From Candidatus Bipolaricaulota bacterium (GTDB lineage Bacteria; Bipolaricaulota; Bipolaricaulia; UBA7950; UBA9294), in NCBI GenBank assembly GCA_020350845.1, contig CP070725.1, forward strand, positions 388,216 to 419,664: a stretch of DNA of 31,449 bases, written 5' to 3'. Each line of letters starts with the position of its first letter. Within the stretch, counting starts at the first letter, position 1. The translations under genes were made by a program, and so were the position numbers. Positions 1-7,093 of this stretch are shown here, piece by piece. The notes beneath the pieces are model-generated. The model was not told where the DNA came from. It worked only from the letters and a program-made list of their open reading frames with translations, and ran no database searches.

Positions 1-1198
1 CCATGCCGACACCGACGACGATCAGCAACGACGTTCCGCCGATGATGAAGGCCCCACGCATGCCGCTGATCGCCGAGAAGACGTACGGCAGTGCAGCAAC
101 CGACGCGAGGAAGACCGCGCCGATGAGGAGGATACGGTTGAGCACGGAACTGATGTAATCCGCTGTCGGTCGCCCCGGGCGAACGCCAGGGATGAAGCCG
201 CCGGACTCGCGGACGTTCTTCGCGACGTCGGTCGGATCGAACACGATCGAGCTGTAGAAGTACGTGAAGAAGAAGATCAGCAAGACGTAGAGGAGCACGT
301 AGACGAGCCTTCCCGGGGCGAGGTACGCCTGCAGGAACGCGAGCGAATCGACCCACTGCGTGAGCGTCAGCGGCAGCGTGAGCAGAGCCGACGCGAAGAT
401 GATCGGGATGACCCCTCCCTGGTTCACGCGGATCGGCAGATGGGACGTGTGCCCGCCGTAGATCCGTCGCCCGGCCGTACGCTTCGCGTACTGGATGGTG
501 ATCTTCCGCTGTCCCTGCTGAATCATCGTGACCGCAGCGACGACCGCGACGAACAGCGCGACAAGCGCGACACCCCAGAACGGACTGACACTTCCGCTCG
601 TGATCTCGAGCACGGTCTCCTGGATCTGAGTCGGGACTCGCGACAGGATGCCGACCATGATGATCATGCTGATGCCGTTCCCGATCCCGTTCTCGGTCAT
701 GCGCTCTCCGAGCCACATGAGGAAGATCGTGCCCGTCGTGAGCGTCACGATCGTCGTAAGGAAGAACCACGGCCCGGCGCTCTCCGCCGCCTGACGGATG
801 AGCATGCTCATCGTCGCCGCCTGCACGATCGCCAACCCCACGGTCGCCCATCGGGTGTACGACGTGATCTTTCGGCGGCCTTCCCGTCCCTGCTGCTGGA
901 GTTCCTTGAGCCGTGGGATGACCGCAGTCAGCAGGCTGAAGATGATCGATGCATTGATGTACGGTGTCACCCCGAGGGCGAACAGCGAGAAGCGGAACAG
1001 CGCCCCGCCGGTGAACATGTTCACGAAGCTGAAGATCCCGCCGCCCTGATCGCGGAAGAGCTGTGCGATCTGCTCGGGATCAACGCCGGGGACCGGAATG
1101 AGCGTCCCGAGGCGTGCGATGATGATCGCGCCGAGGGTGAACAGGATGCGCTTACGAAGCTCCGGAACCCGCCACAGGTGCGCGAAGCGATCCCACAT
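1..1198 (-). CDS. secY: Protein translocase subunit SecY (3' end cut by window edge)
   Basis: Central channel subunit of the Sec translocon in the cytoplasmic membrane. Reading from the ATG at 1198 gives 399 residues before the window ends; full SecY is usually about 420-440, so only the last few dozen residues are missing. The N-terminus begins MWDRFAHLWRVPELRKRI, followed by the SecY plug-region pattern (IPVPGVDP), then GVTPYINASII, GIGNGISMIM and a second half rich in hydrophobic segments, ending near FIIGGTSLLIVVGVGM. The start overlaps the rplO stop by one base (TGATG), and GGAGG lies about 10 bases upstream, so it is translationally coupled. It is the last visible gene of the spc-type segment; adk and map, which often follow, would lie outside. 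Confidence 0.96.
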   Translation of the reverse strand, partial: MWDRFAHLWRVPELRKRILFTLGAIIIARLGTLIPVPGVDPEQIAQLFRDQGGGIFSFVNMFTGGALFRFSLFALGVTPYINASIIFSLLTAVIPRLKELQQQGREGRRKITSYTRWATVGLAIVQAATMSMLIRQAAESAGPWFFLTTIVTLTTGTIFLMWLGERMTENGIGNGISMIIMVGILSRVPTQIQETVLEITSGSVSPFWGVALVALFVAVVAAVTMIQQGQRKITIQYAKRTAGRRIYGGHTSHLPIRVNQGGVIPIIFASALLTLPLTLTQWVDSLAFLQAYLAPGRLVYVLLYVLLIFFFTYFYSSIVFDPTDVAKNVRESGGFIPGVRPGRPTADYISSVLNRILLIGAVFLASVAALPYVFSAISGMRGAFIIGGTSLLIVVGVGM

Positions 1199-1647
1199 CA
1201 GCCCACCGCCTCCGCAGTCCCCCCGGCCTCCTCGATCTTGCGCCGCGCCTCGGCGGTGAAGCGATCGGCGCGAACGGTCAGCGGCTTCGTCAGTTCGCCG
1301 CGGCCGAGCACCTTCAGACGCGAGACGCGCCCCTTGACGATCCGCAGGGCGCGCAGCCGGTCGAGATCGACCTCGGAGCCGTTCTCGAATCGCTCCTCGA
1401 GGACGTCGACATTCACGCACGCATACTCGACCCGCCCAGGGTTCTTGAAGCCGCGCTTGGGAAAGCGCATCCAGATCGGTGTCTGGCCTCCCTCGAAGCC
1501 GATGCGCACGCCGCCGCCGCTGCGGGAGTTCTGGCCCTTGGTCCCGCGGCCGCTCTCGTGGCCCCCGTGTCCCGAGCCGTAGCCTCGGCCGACGCGCTTA
1601 CGGCGCCGGACGCTGCCTTTGGCCGGTCGCAGATCCTCAATCCTCAT
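1198..1647 (-). CDS. rplO: 50S ribosomal protein L15
   Basis: Late-assembly protein of the large ribosomal subunit that binds 23S rRNA. The start was set at the ATG at 1647 (MRIEDLRPAKGS), giving 149 residues, the usual length. An upstream in-frame extension to 1701 is Arg-rich, lies inside rpsE and lacks family similarity. The glycine/arginine-rich N-terminal half (RVGRGYGSGHGG, GTKGQNSRSGG, GFEGGQ) is the L15 hallmark, and the C-terminal half (TVRADRFTAEARRKIEEAGG) matches the globular domain. It overlaps the end of rpsE by 11 bases and the secY start by one. The gene that normally sits between rpsE and rplO, rpmD (L30), is absent. Confidence 0.96.
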   Translation of the reverse strand: MRIEDLRPAKGSVRRRKRVGRGYGSGHGGHESGRGTKGQNSRSGGGVRIGFEGGQTPIWMRFPKRGFKNPGRVEYACVNVDVLEERFENGSEVDLDRLRALRIVKGRVSRLKVLGRGELTKPLTVRADRFTAEARRKIEEAGGTAEAVG

Positions 1648-2149
1648 GAGCCGTCTCCTCCTCCGCGACAGGCTCCTTCCACGTCGCGGAGCGCGTCGCA
1701 AGGACCTGCTGTTCGCTGCGCAGCCGCGCCAGTCCTTCGACCGCGGCGCGAGAGAGCGTCAACGGATTCGTCGTTCCGATCGACTTCGTGAGCACATCGC
1801 TGATTCCCGCAAGCCGGCAGATAGCACCTACGGTCGTTCCCGCGATGATCCCCGTGCCCGGGTAGGCGGGCTTGAGAAGCACGCGACCGGCCTTGAACCT
1901 GCCGACCGTCTCGTGAGGGATCGTCCCGTCCACTCGCTCGACGGTAACGATGTGCTTCTTCGCGTCGCGCATCGCCTGCTGGATCGCCCGCGGGATCTCG
2001 TTCGTGGTCCCCACGCCGACGCCTACGGTCCCGTTGCGATCCCCGATGACCATCGTCACGCGGAACCGCAGGTTGCGGCCGCCCTTGGTCACCTTGCTCA
2101 CACGTCGGATATCGATGATCTCATTCTCGAATTCGTCGACTGGCGTCAA
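1637..2149 (-). CDS. rpsE: 30S ribosomal protein S5
   Basis: Small-subunit protein at the mRNA entry and decoding region. Contains the double-stranded-RNA-binding-like N-terminal domain (IDIRRVSKVTKGGRNLRF, VGDRNGTVGVG) and the C-terminal domain with KPAYPGTGIIAG and LTKSIGTTNP. I place the start at TTG 2149 (170 residues): its first bases overlap the rplR stop as TTGA, and GGGAGG stands 8 bases upstream. Another in-frame TTG at 2173 would overlap rplR by 28 bases and has no Shine-Dalgarno sequence. No ATG is available at the N-terminus, so the start is non-ATG either way. The 3' end overlaps rplO by 11 bases. Confidence 0.95.
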   Translation of the reverse strand: MTPVDEFENEIIDIRRVSKVTKGGRNLRFRVTMVIGDRNGTVGVGVGTTNEIPRAIQQAMRDAKKHIVTVERVDGTIPHETVGRFKAGRVLLKPAYPGTGIIAGTTVGAICRLAGISDVLTKSIGTTNPLTLSRAAVEGLARLRSEQQVLATRSATWKEPVAEEETAHED

Positions 2150-2508
2150 AAGCGCAACCCTCCCTCGCGACAAGCGTCTGCCAACGCAGCGACCACGCCG
2201 TGATAGGGGTAGCCCCCGCGGTCGAACACGGCGTGCTCGATCCCCTTCTCCGCAGCACGCGCCGCAATCAGTGCCCCGACCTTTCCCGCGGCGTCGACAT
2301 TGCGTCCGTGCACGTCACCGCGAACCGCTGGATCGAGCGTCGACGCCGTCACGAGCACACGTCCCGCTTGGTCGTCCACGAGCTGCGCATACACGTGACG
2401 CAGGCTCTTGCGAACGCAGAGTCGGGGGCGCTCCGCGGTGCCGGTGACTCTCTTGCGCACCCGCAGATGCCGCTTCCTGCGCTCTGCCCGTCGATCGACT
2501 CGTGCCAT
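2146..2508 (-). CDS. rplR: 50S ribosomal protein L18
   Basis: Large-subunit protein that binds 5S rRNA together with L5 and helps dock it in the central protuberance. 120 residues, a normal length. Recognisable blocks are the basic N-terminus RAERRKRHLRVRKRV, then TAERPRLCVRKSLRHVYAQLVDD and the C-terminal FDRGGYPYHGVVAALADACREGGL. The start is ATG 2508; rplF ends 14 bases upstream. The stop overlaps the TTG start of rpsE in a TTGA arrangement, which suggests translational coupling. Confidence 0.97.
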   Translation of the reverse strand: MARVDRRAERRKRHLRVRKRVTGTAERPRLCVRKSLRHVYAQLVDDQAGRVLVTASTLDPAVRGDVHGRNVDAAGKVGALIAARAAEKGIEHAVFDRGGYPYHGVVAALADACREGGLRF

Positions 2509-2522
2509 GATCCTTACTCCCC

Positions 2523-3074
2523 TTACTCGGCCGTGGCACCGCCAAGCTTCCCGGCCTTCTGGATGACCTGTTCGTCCTGGTAGCGGATCCCTTTGCCGCT
2601 GTAGACGATCGGCTTGCGGAAGGCGCGGATCGTGGCCGCCACGTGCCCGACCTGCTGCTTGTCAATCCCGCGAACGATGATCTCGTTCGGATTGGGAACC
2701 TCGACCTCGATCCCGTCAGGAACCGTGTATTCGACCGGATTCGAGTACCCAAGATCGAGGATGAGTTCACTGCCCTGAAGGCGAGCACGATAGCCGAGCC
2801 CGCGAACGAGGAGCGTCTTCTCCCACTTCGCCGACACCCCGTGCACCATGTTCGCGAGCAGGCTCCGATACAGTCCGTGAAACGCCCGATGCCGCTTCCC
2901 GTCACCGCGGCGAGAGACGACCGCAACGCCGTCCTCGACGCTGATCTCGATCAGATCGGGGCGGTACGTCTGCGTCAGGCGCCCGTGGGCGCCGGCGACG
3001 ACGAACGCCTCCCGGCCGACTTCGATCGTCACACCCTCAGGGATCGCGACCGGAACCTTTCCTACCTTGGACAT
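2523..3074 (-). CDS. rplF: 50S ribosomal protein L6
   Basis: Large-subunit protein near the sarcin-ricin loop and factor-binding site. 183 residues from ATG 3074 with AGGAAGG upstream. It has the two tandem L6 folds: an N-terminal half (KVPVAIPEGVTIEV, GLYRSLLANMV) and a C-terminal half with the signature PNPNEIIVRGIDKQQVGHVA and the closing YSGKGIRYQDE. It sits in the standard spc order between rpsH (11 bases upstream) and rplR (14 bases downstream). Nothing unusual is seen. Confidence 0.97.
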   Translation of the reverse strand: MSKVGKVPVAIPEGVTIEVGREAFVVAGAHGRLTQTYRPDLIEISVEDGVAVVSRRGDGKRHRAFHGLYRSLLANMVHGVSAKWEKTLLVRGLGYRARLQGSELILDLGYSNPVEYTVPDGIEVEVPNPNEIIVRGIDKQQVGHVAATIRAFRKPIVYSGKGIRYQDEQVIQKAGKLGGATAE

Positions 3075-3085
3075 GCTCGACCTTC

Positions 3086-3490
3086 CTATGCCACCTGACA
3101 GAGAACCTCGCCGCCGATGCCGCGCTCCCGCGCCTCATGGCCGGCGAGCACACCTTCCGACGTCGACAGGATGCACAGACCCATCCCCCCGAGGGGCTTG
3201 GGAATGCGATCCTTTCCGACGTACACACGGCGACTCGGCTTGCTGATCACGCGAATCTCCCGGATCGCGCGCTCACGCCTCGACCGCTCACCTCGATACT
3301 TGAGGCGAATGCGCAGCGTGGGACCCGGATTCCCTGCCTCCACGTCGTACCCGAGGATGTAGCCCTCCTGCTCGAGGATCTTGGCCACGGCCTCCTTCAT
3401 GTTCGAGTGCGGCATGGCGACATCCGCGTGGAGCTTGGCATTCGCGTTGCGGATGCGCGTCAGCATGTCAGCAATGGGGTTCGATATCAT
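3086..3490 (-). CDS. rpsH: 30S ribosomal protein S8
   Basis: Primary 16S rRNA-binding protein of the small subunit and, in enterobacteria, the translational repressor of the spc operon. Start set at ATG 3490 (MISNPIADMLTRIRN), giving 134 residues; the longer in-frame reading up to 3559 overlaps rpsN and has no S8 similarity. The conserved C-terminal RNA-binding motif is present in the segment ILSTSEGVLAGHEARE, with GGEVLC near the end. Only 8 bases separate it from rpsN and 11 from rplF. Whether this S8 regulates its own operon cannot be read from the sequence. Confidence 0.96.
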   Translation of the reverse strand: MISNPIADMLTRIRNANAKLHADVAMPHSNMKEAVAKILEQEGYILGYDVEAGNPGPTLRIRLKYRGERSRRERAIREIRVISKPSRRVYVGKDRIPKPLGGMGLCILSTSEGVLAGHEARERGIGGEVLCQVA

Positions 3491-3498
3491 CTCAGCAC

Positions 3499-3684
3499 CT
3501 ACCAGCTGGCCTTCTTCATCCCCGGGATCTGTCCCGCGTGCGCGAGCTTGCGGAAGCATAGCCGGCAGATCCCGAAATCTCGAATCACCGCGTGGGGTCT
3601 GCCACAGAGCCCACAGCGGCGGACCCTGCGCACGCTGAACTTCGGCTCTCGCTGGCTGCGTACGACCAAGCCTTTCTTCGCCAT
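3499..3684 (-). CDS. rpsN: 30S ribosomal protein S14, zinc-binding (type Z)
   Basis: Small-subunit head protein. At 61 residues it is the short, zinc-binding form: four cysteines at C24, C27 (CGLC) and C40, C43 (CRLC) form the zinc ribbon, and the C-terminus FRKLAHAGQIPGMKKASW is typical of type Z S14 (older nomenclature rpsZ). The longer zinc-free paralogue is not in the window. Start ATG 3684 is preceded by a GGGGGAG sequence. It sits between rplE and rpsH as in most bacteria outside the gamma-proteobacteria. Confidence 0.96.
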   Translation of the reverse strand: MAKKGLVVRSQREPKFSVRRVRRCGLCGRPHAVIRDFGICRLCFRKLAHAGQIPGMKKASW

Positions 3685-3692
3685 TGCTCCCC

Positions 3693-4223
3693 CTAGTCCT
3701 TGAACGGGACGCCGAGCGCCTTGAGCAGGGCGTATCCCTCTTGGTCGGTCCGTGCCGACGTCACGATCGTGATGTCCATGCCCTGGGTCGCTGCCGTCTC
3801 GTCGTAGGAGACCTCCGGGAAGGAGAGCTGCTCGGCAAGACCCAGCGTGTAGTTGCCTCGTCCGTCGAACGATCCCGCGGACAGGCCGCGGAAATCTCGG
3901 ATCCCGGGCAGGACCACGTTGACGAGCTTGTACAGAAACTCGTAGGCGCGGTCGCGGCGCAGCGTCACCTTGCAGCCGATCGGCTCTCCCTTCGTCAACT
4001 TGAAGTCGGAGATCGACTGCCGCGCCTTGGTGATGATCGGGCGCTGGCCGGTCATGCGTGCGAGGTTCGCCGCGGCACCCTCGAGGATCTTGGGATTGTC
4101 CTTCTCCTTGACCCCCATATTGACGACGATCTTCTTGAGACGCGGGACCTGCATCACGTTGTCCAAGCCGAGCTCCTTCCGGATGGCCGGCACCAACTCT
4201 GTCAAGAACCTCTCGCGCTCCAT
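3693..4223 (-). CDS. rplE: 50S ribosomal protein L5
   Basis: 5S rRNA-binding protein of the central protuberance that also contacts the P-site tRNA. Start set at ATG 4223, two bases after the rplX stop, giving 176 residues; the in-frame extension to 4313 lies within rplX and has no L5 similarity. Conserved blocks seen: PRLKKIVVNMGVKE, TGQRPIITKARQSISDFKL, GCKVTLRRDRAYEFLYKL, LPGIRDFRGL, and the C-terminal GMDITIVTSARTDQEGYALL. The gene directly follows rplX and is 8 bases from rpsN. Confidence 0.96.
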   Translation of the reverse strand: MERERFLTELVPAIRKELGLDNVMQVPRLKKIVVNMGVKEKDNPKILEGAAANLARMTGQRPIITKARQSISDFKLTKGEPIGCKVTLRRDRAYEFLYKLVNVVLPGIRDFRGLSAGSFDGRGNYTLGLAEQLSFPEVSYDETAATQGMDITIVTSARTDQEGYALLKALGVPFKD

Positions 4224-4225
4224 GG

Positions 4226-4537
4226 CTACCTGAAGATCTCCCCGCACTTCTTGCATCGACGCATCTTCACGCCGTCTACGATGCTGAACCCGACGCGCGT
4301 CGGGACATCGCACTCCGGACAGATCGGGAGGACGTTGGAGATGTGGATCGTCCCCTCGCGCTTGATGATCCCCGGCTCGCGGAGGGTCTGCGTCGCCCGT
4401 TGATGCTTGGTGATCATGTTGATGTTCTCGACGATCACGCGATCTCGCTCGGGGTAGACGACCATGACCTTGCCCGTCTTCCCGCGGTCGTTCCCCGCGA
4501 TGACCTTGACGCGGTCTCCCTTACGGATCTTGTGCAT
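4226..4537 (-). CDS. rplX: 50S ribosomal protein L24, with zinc-ribbon cysteines
   Basis: Assembly-initiator protein of the large subunit near the exit tunnel. 103 residues from ATG 4537. The N-terminal KOW motif (IRKGDRVKVIAGNDRGKTGKV) is clear, followed by the RVIVENIN and GIIKREGTIHISNV strands. The C-terminal extension carries two cysteine pairs, C73/C76 (CPEC) and C95/C98 (CKKC), a full four-cysteine set as in the zinc-binding form of bacterial L24. With S14 this makes two zinc-type ribosomal proteins in the operon. It is 13 bases from rplN and 2 bases from rplE. Confidence 0.97.
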   Translation of the reverse strand: MHKIRKGDRVKVIAGNDRGKTGKVMVVYPERDRVIVENINMITKHQRATQTLREPGIIKREGTIHISNVLPICPECDVPTRVGFSIVDGVKMRRCKKCGEIFR

Positions 4538-4550
4538 TCTTCACCCCGTC

Positions 4551-4919
4551 CTAGAGCACCTCGGGAGCGAGCGAGATGATGCGCAGCATCTTGCGATCAC
4601 GCAACTCTCGTGCCACCGGTCCGAAGACGCGCGTGCCCATCGGCTCGCCTTGCGCGTTGAGGAGGACGATCGCGTTGTCGTCGAACCGGATGTAGGTCCC
4701 GTCCTTCCTGCGGTACGCGCTTCGCGTGCGCACAATGACTCCACGCACGATTTGCCCCTTCTCGATATCGCTCGTCGGGAGGCGCCTGCGCACCGACCCC
4801 ACGATGATGTCCCCGATCTCACCGGTCCGACGATTCGACGGCCCGAGGACGTTGATACAGCGAACGAGCTTCGCCCCCGAGTTGTCGGCGACCCGTAGCA
4901 TCGATTGCATCTGGATCAT
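4551..4919 (-). CDS. rplN: 50S ribosomal protein L14
   Basis: Large-subunit interface protein contacting 16S rRNA helix 14. Start set at ATG 4919 (MIQMQSMLRVADNSGAK), giving exactly the 122 residues usual for bacterial L14; the upstream in-frame extension to 4988 lies in rpsQ. The signature is intact: GDIIVGSVRRRLP, KGQIVRGVIVRTR, RRKDGTYIRFDDNAIVLLN, GTRVFGPVARELR. It begins two bases after the rpsQ stop. Confidence 0.97.
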   Translation of the reverse strand: MIQMQSMLRVADNSGAKLVRCINVLGPSNRRTGEIGDIIVGSVRRRLPTSDIEKGQIVRGVIVRTRSAYRRKDGTYIRFDDNAIVLLNAQGEPMGTRVFGPVARELRDRKMLRIISLAPEVL

Positions 4920-4921
4920 CG

Positions 4922-5167
4922 TCAGACCTCGGCCTTCTCCAGGATCTCCACCAACCGCCAGCGCTTGCGGCTGCTGAGCGGACGACACTCTACGATCCGC
5001 ACGAGATCGCCCACCGCGGCCTCGTCCGCCGGATCGTGCACGTGGAACTTGAAATGCCGCCTGATGTACTTGCGGTAGAGCGGGTGGAGGCGTCGCTCCT
5101 CGACGCGAATCACGATGGTCTTCGCCATCTTGTCGCTGATCACACGCCCGATCTTCTCTTTCTTCAT
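4922..5167 (-). CDS. rpsQ: 30S ribosomal protein S17
   Basis: Early-assembly 16S rRNA-binding protein with an OB fold. 81 residues from ATG 5167 (MKKEKIGRVISDKM). Family blocks: KTIVIRVEERRLHPLYRKYIRR, then HDPADEAAVGDLVRIVECRPLS, SRKRWRLVEI. The start overlaps the rpmC stop by four bases (ATGA), so the two are coupled. A longer in-frame reading to 5377 runs through rpmC and is rejected. Confidence 0.96.
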   Translation of the reverse strand: MKKEKIGRVISDKMAKTIVIRVEERRLHPLYRKYIRRHFKFHVHDPADEAAVGDLVRIVECRPLSSRKRWRLVEILEKAEV

Positions 5168-5364
5168 GTCGAGGACCCCTGTCGCCGCTCCCTGGCTACG
5201 GTCATGACGCGCGCGATATCGCGGCGTGTCTTGACGAGTTCTGCGGTGTTGTCCAGCTCGCCAGTCGCCCGCTGGAACCGAAGATTGAACAGCTTGCGCT
5301 TCAGTTCCTGTTCCCTCTGCATCAGCTCTTCCACGGGCAGCTCCCGCAGCTCGTCCGCCTTCAT
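5164..5364 (-). CDS. rpmC: 50S ribosomal protein L29
   Basis: Small helical-hairpin protein at the polypeptide exit site of the large subunit, where signal recognition particle and trigger factor dock. 66 residues, a normal length. Starts MKADELRELPVEELMQRE and contains the family core LKRKLFNLRFQRATGELDNTA followed by VKTRRDIARVMTV. Both ends overlap neighbours by four bases in ATGA arrangements: its start with the rplP stop and its stop with the rpsQ start, so rplP-rpmC-rpsQ form a translationally coupled trio. Confidence 0.97.
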   Translation of the reverse strand: MKADELRELPVEELMQREQELKRKLFNLRFQRATGELDNTAELVKTRRDIARVMTVARERRQGSST

Positions 5365-5792
5365 GCCTCTCCTCCAAGGACCGTCTTCCGCTTCAGTCGC
5401 GTGGGAATGGGGAGCTTGTGGCTCACCAACTCGTGAACCCGCTTCGCCTCCCGTTCGCCGATCCCCGCGATCTCGAACAGGATGCGGCCGGGACGAACGA
5501 CGGCGACCCAGTGGTCGACAGGACCCTTGCCCTTCCCCATCCGCGCCTCCGCGGGGTGTTTCGTGATCGGCTTATCGGGGAAGACACGAATCCAGATCTT
5601 CGAGTCACGATGCGTCTGGCGAGTGATGGTCGTTCGACACGACTCGATCTGCTGTCCGGTGATCCACGCCGGGGCCAGCGCCTGGATGCCATACTCGCCG
5701 AATGTGACTTCGTTGCCGCGGGTGGCCTTGCCCGTCATCCGCCCGCGATGCATCTTGCGGTGTTTCGTCCTCTTGGGGAAGAGCAGCGCCAT
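5361..5792 (-). CDS. rplP: 50S ribosomal protein L16
   Basis: Large-subunit protein at the A-site tRNA elbow. 143 residues from ATG 5792. Conserved blocks: PKRTKHRKMHRGRMTGKA, FGEYGIQALAPAWITGQQIE, then KIWIRVFPDKPITKHPAEARMG, KGKGPVDHWVAVVRPGRILFE. The N-terminus reads MALLFPKR rather than the common MLMPKR, a small variation. It starts two bases after the rpsC stop and overlaps rpmC by four bases. Confidence 0.97.
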   Translation of the reverse strand: MALLFPKRTKHRKMHRGRMTGKATRGNEVTFGEYGIQALAPAWITGQQIESCRTTITRQTHRDSKIWIRVFPDKPITKHPAEARMGKGKGPVDHWVAVVRPGRILFEIAGIGEREAKRVHELVSHKLPIPTRLKRKTVLGGEA

Positions 5793-5794
5793 CG

Positions 5795-6448
5795 CTAACC
5801 CACCTCGTCCCTTCGAAGGCGTCGCGACCGCTCACCACGAAAGACCCATGCCTTCACACCGATGTTTCCGTACTTCGTTCGTGCTTCCGTGAAGCCGTAG
5901 TCGATGTCCGCACGGATCGTCTGGAGAGGAACGCGACCCTCTCTCATCGTGATCGAGCGTGCGATCTCCGCGCCGCCGAGGCGCCCCGAGACCTTGATCT
6001 TCACGCCCTCTGCGCCCGCGCCCATCACGCGACGCATGACCTCTTTCATCGCCCGCGCCGGGGCGAAGCGGTTCTCGATCTGGCGCGCGACGTCCTGTGC
6101 GACGAGCGTCGCCTCGAGGTCGGGGCGATCGACTTCCTGGATCGAGACCTTCACCGATCGTCCCGTCATCGCCTCGAGGTCCGCCTGCAGTCGCTCGATC
6201 TCGCTTCCTCCACGGCCGATGATGATCCCCGGGCGCGCTGATCGGACGACGATCGACACGCGGTCCTCTTTGGAGCGCTCGATGTTCACCTCGGCCACGG
6301 CCGCCCCACGGTAGCGCTCGACGATTAGGTCGCGGATGTGCTTGTCTTCGACGATGTACGTCGGCGCGAGCTTCGGGTTGTACCAATTGGAAACCCACTT
6401 GCGAGTCACGCCGACGCGAAAGCCGACCGGATTGATCTTCTGTCCCAT
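5795..6448 (-). CDS. rpsC: 30S ribosomal protein S3
   Basis: Small-subunit head protein lining the mRNA entry tunnel, with helicase-like contacts to mRNA. 217 residues from ATG 6448 (MGQKINPVGFRVGV). The KH type-2 domain occupies the N-terminal half with the RPGIIIGRGGSEIE loop; the C-terminal domain shows AEGVKIKVSGRLGGAEIAR and the closing DYGFTEARTKYGNIGVKAW. It is 5 bases downstream of rplV and 2 bases upstream of rplP. Confidence 0.97.
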   Translation of the reverse strand: MGQKINPVGFRVGVTRKWVSNWYNPKLAPTYIVEDKHIRDLIVERYRGAAVAEVNIERSKEDRVSIVVRSARPGIIIGRGGSEIERLQADLEAMTGRSVKVSIQEVDRPDLEATLVAQDVARQIENRFAPARAMKEVMRRVMGAGAEGVKIKVSGRLGGAEIARSITMREGRVPLQTIRADIDYGFTEARTKYGNIGVKAWVFRGERSRRLRRDEVG

Positions 6449-6453
6449 AGCTC

Positions 6454-6792
6454 TCAGTCCCTTTCGGCGACGACGATGGTGATATGGCTCGACGGCCGAC
6501 GGAAAATGTCTGCGCGCCCCATCGCCCGCGGCTTCAGCCGTCGGAAGGCTCGTCCCATGTCCACTGTCGCCACGGCGACGTACAGACGATCCACATCCAC
6601 ATCGAAGTTGTTCTCGGCGTTGGCGATCGCCGACTCGAGGGTCTTCCGGATCGGTGTTGCTGCCTTCCGCTTGGAGAGCGTCACCAGGCGAAGTGCCTCA
6701 CTGACGTCCTTCCCGCGGATGGCATCGATCACCAACCGTGCCTTGATCGGAGAGACCCGTACGTATCGTGAGATCGCGCGTGCTTCCACCAT
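6454..6792 (-). CDS. rplV: 50S ribosomal protein L22
   Basis: Large-subunit protein whose extended hairpin lines the exit tunnel constriction; hairpin changes give macrolide resistance in other bacteria. 112 residues from ATG 6792. Blocks seen: RYVRVSPIKARLVIDAIRGK, the SAIANAENNFDVD helix, and the hairpin GRAFRRLKPRAMGRADIFRRPSSHITIVV. The hairpin has the usual length and no insertion is visible. It lies 7 bases after rpsS and 5 before rpsC. Confidence 0.97.
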   Translation of the reverse strand: MVEARAISRYVRVSPIKARLVIDAIRGKDVSEALRLVTLSKRKAATPIRKTLESAIANAENNFDVDVDRLYVAVATVDMGRAFRRLKPRAMGRADIFRRPSSHITIVVAERD

Positions 6793-6799
6793 GGCTCCT

Positions 6800-7084
6800 C
6801 TATGTCAAACTGGGGGCGCGCTTCTTCTTCATCCCGCCGTGCGAACGGAAGGTCCGCGTCGGCGCGAACTCGCCCAACTTGTGTCCTACCATGTTCTCGA
6901 CGATGTAGACGGGGATGTGGACCTTGCCGTTGTGGACCTTGATCGTCAGCCCCACCATGTCAGGAGTGATCATCGAAGACCTTGCCCAGGTCTTGATCTC
7001 CTTGAGGTCCCCGCGTCGTGCCTTGGCCACCTTCTGCACCAGGCTGTCCTTGACGTACGGTCCCTTCTTCGTCGATCTTGGCAT
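6800..7084 (-). CDS. rpsS: 30S ribosomal protein S19
   Basis: Small-subunit head protein forming a heterodimer with S13 near the A site. 94 residues from ATG 7084 with AAGGAG about 7 bases upstream. Conserved blocks: the start MPRSTKKGPYVKDSL, TWARSSMITPDMVGLTIKVHNGK, then VYIVENMVGHKLGEFAPTRTFRSHGG. The length and motifs are standard. Confidence 0.97.
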   Translation of the reverse strand: MPRSTKKGPYVKDSLVQKVAKARRGDLKEIKTWARSSMITPDMVGLTIKVHNGKVHIPVYIVENMVGHKLGEFAPTRTFRSHGGMKKKRAPSLT

Positions 7085-7093
7085 CCGCTCTCC

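Noticed and set aside
440..1582. 380-codon plus-strand frame opposite secY and rplO
   Set aside because: The minus strand clearly encodes SecY and L15 throughout; the plus frame is Arg/Asp/His-rich noise.
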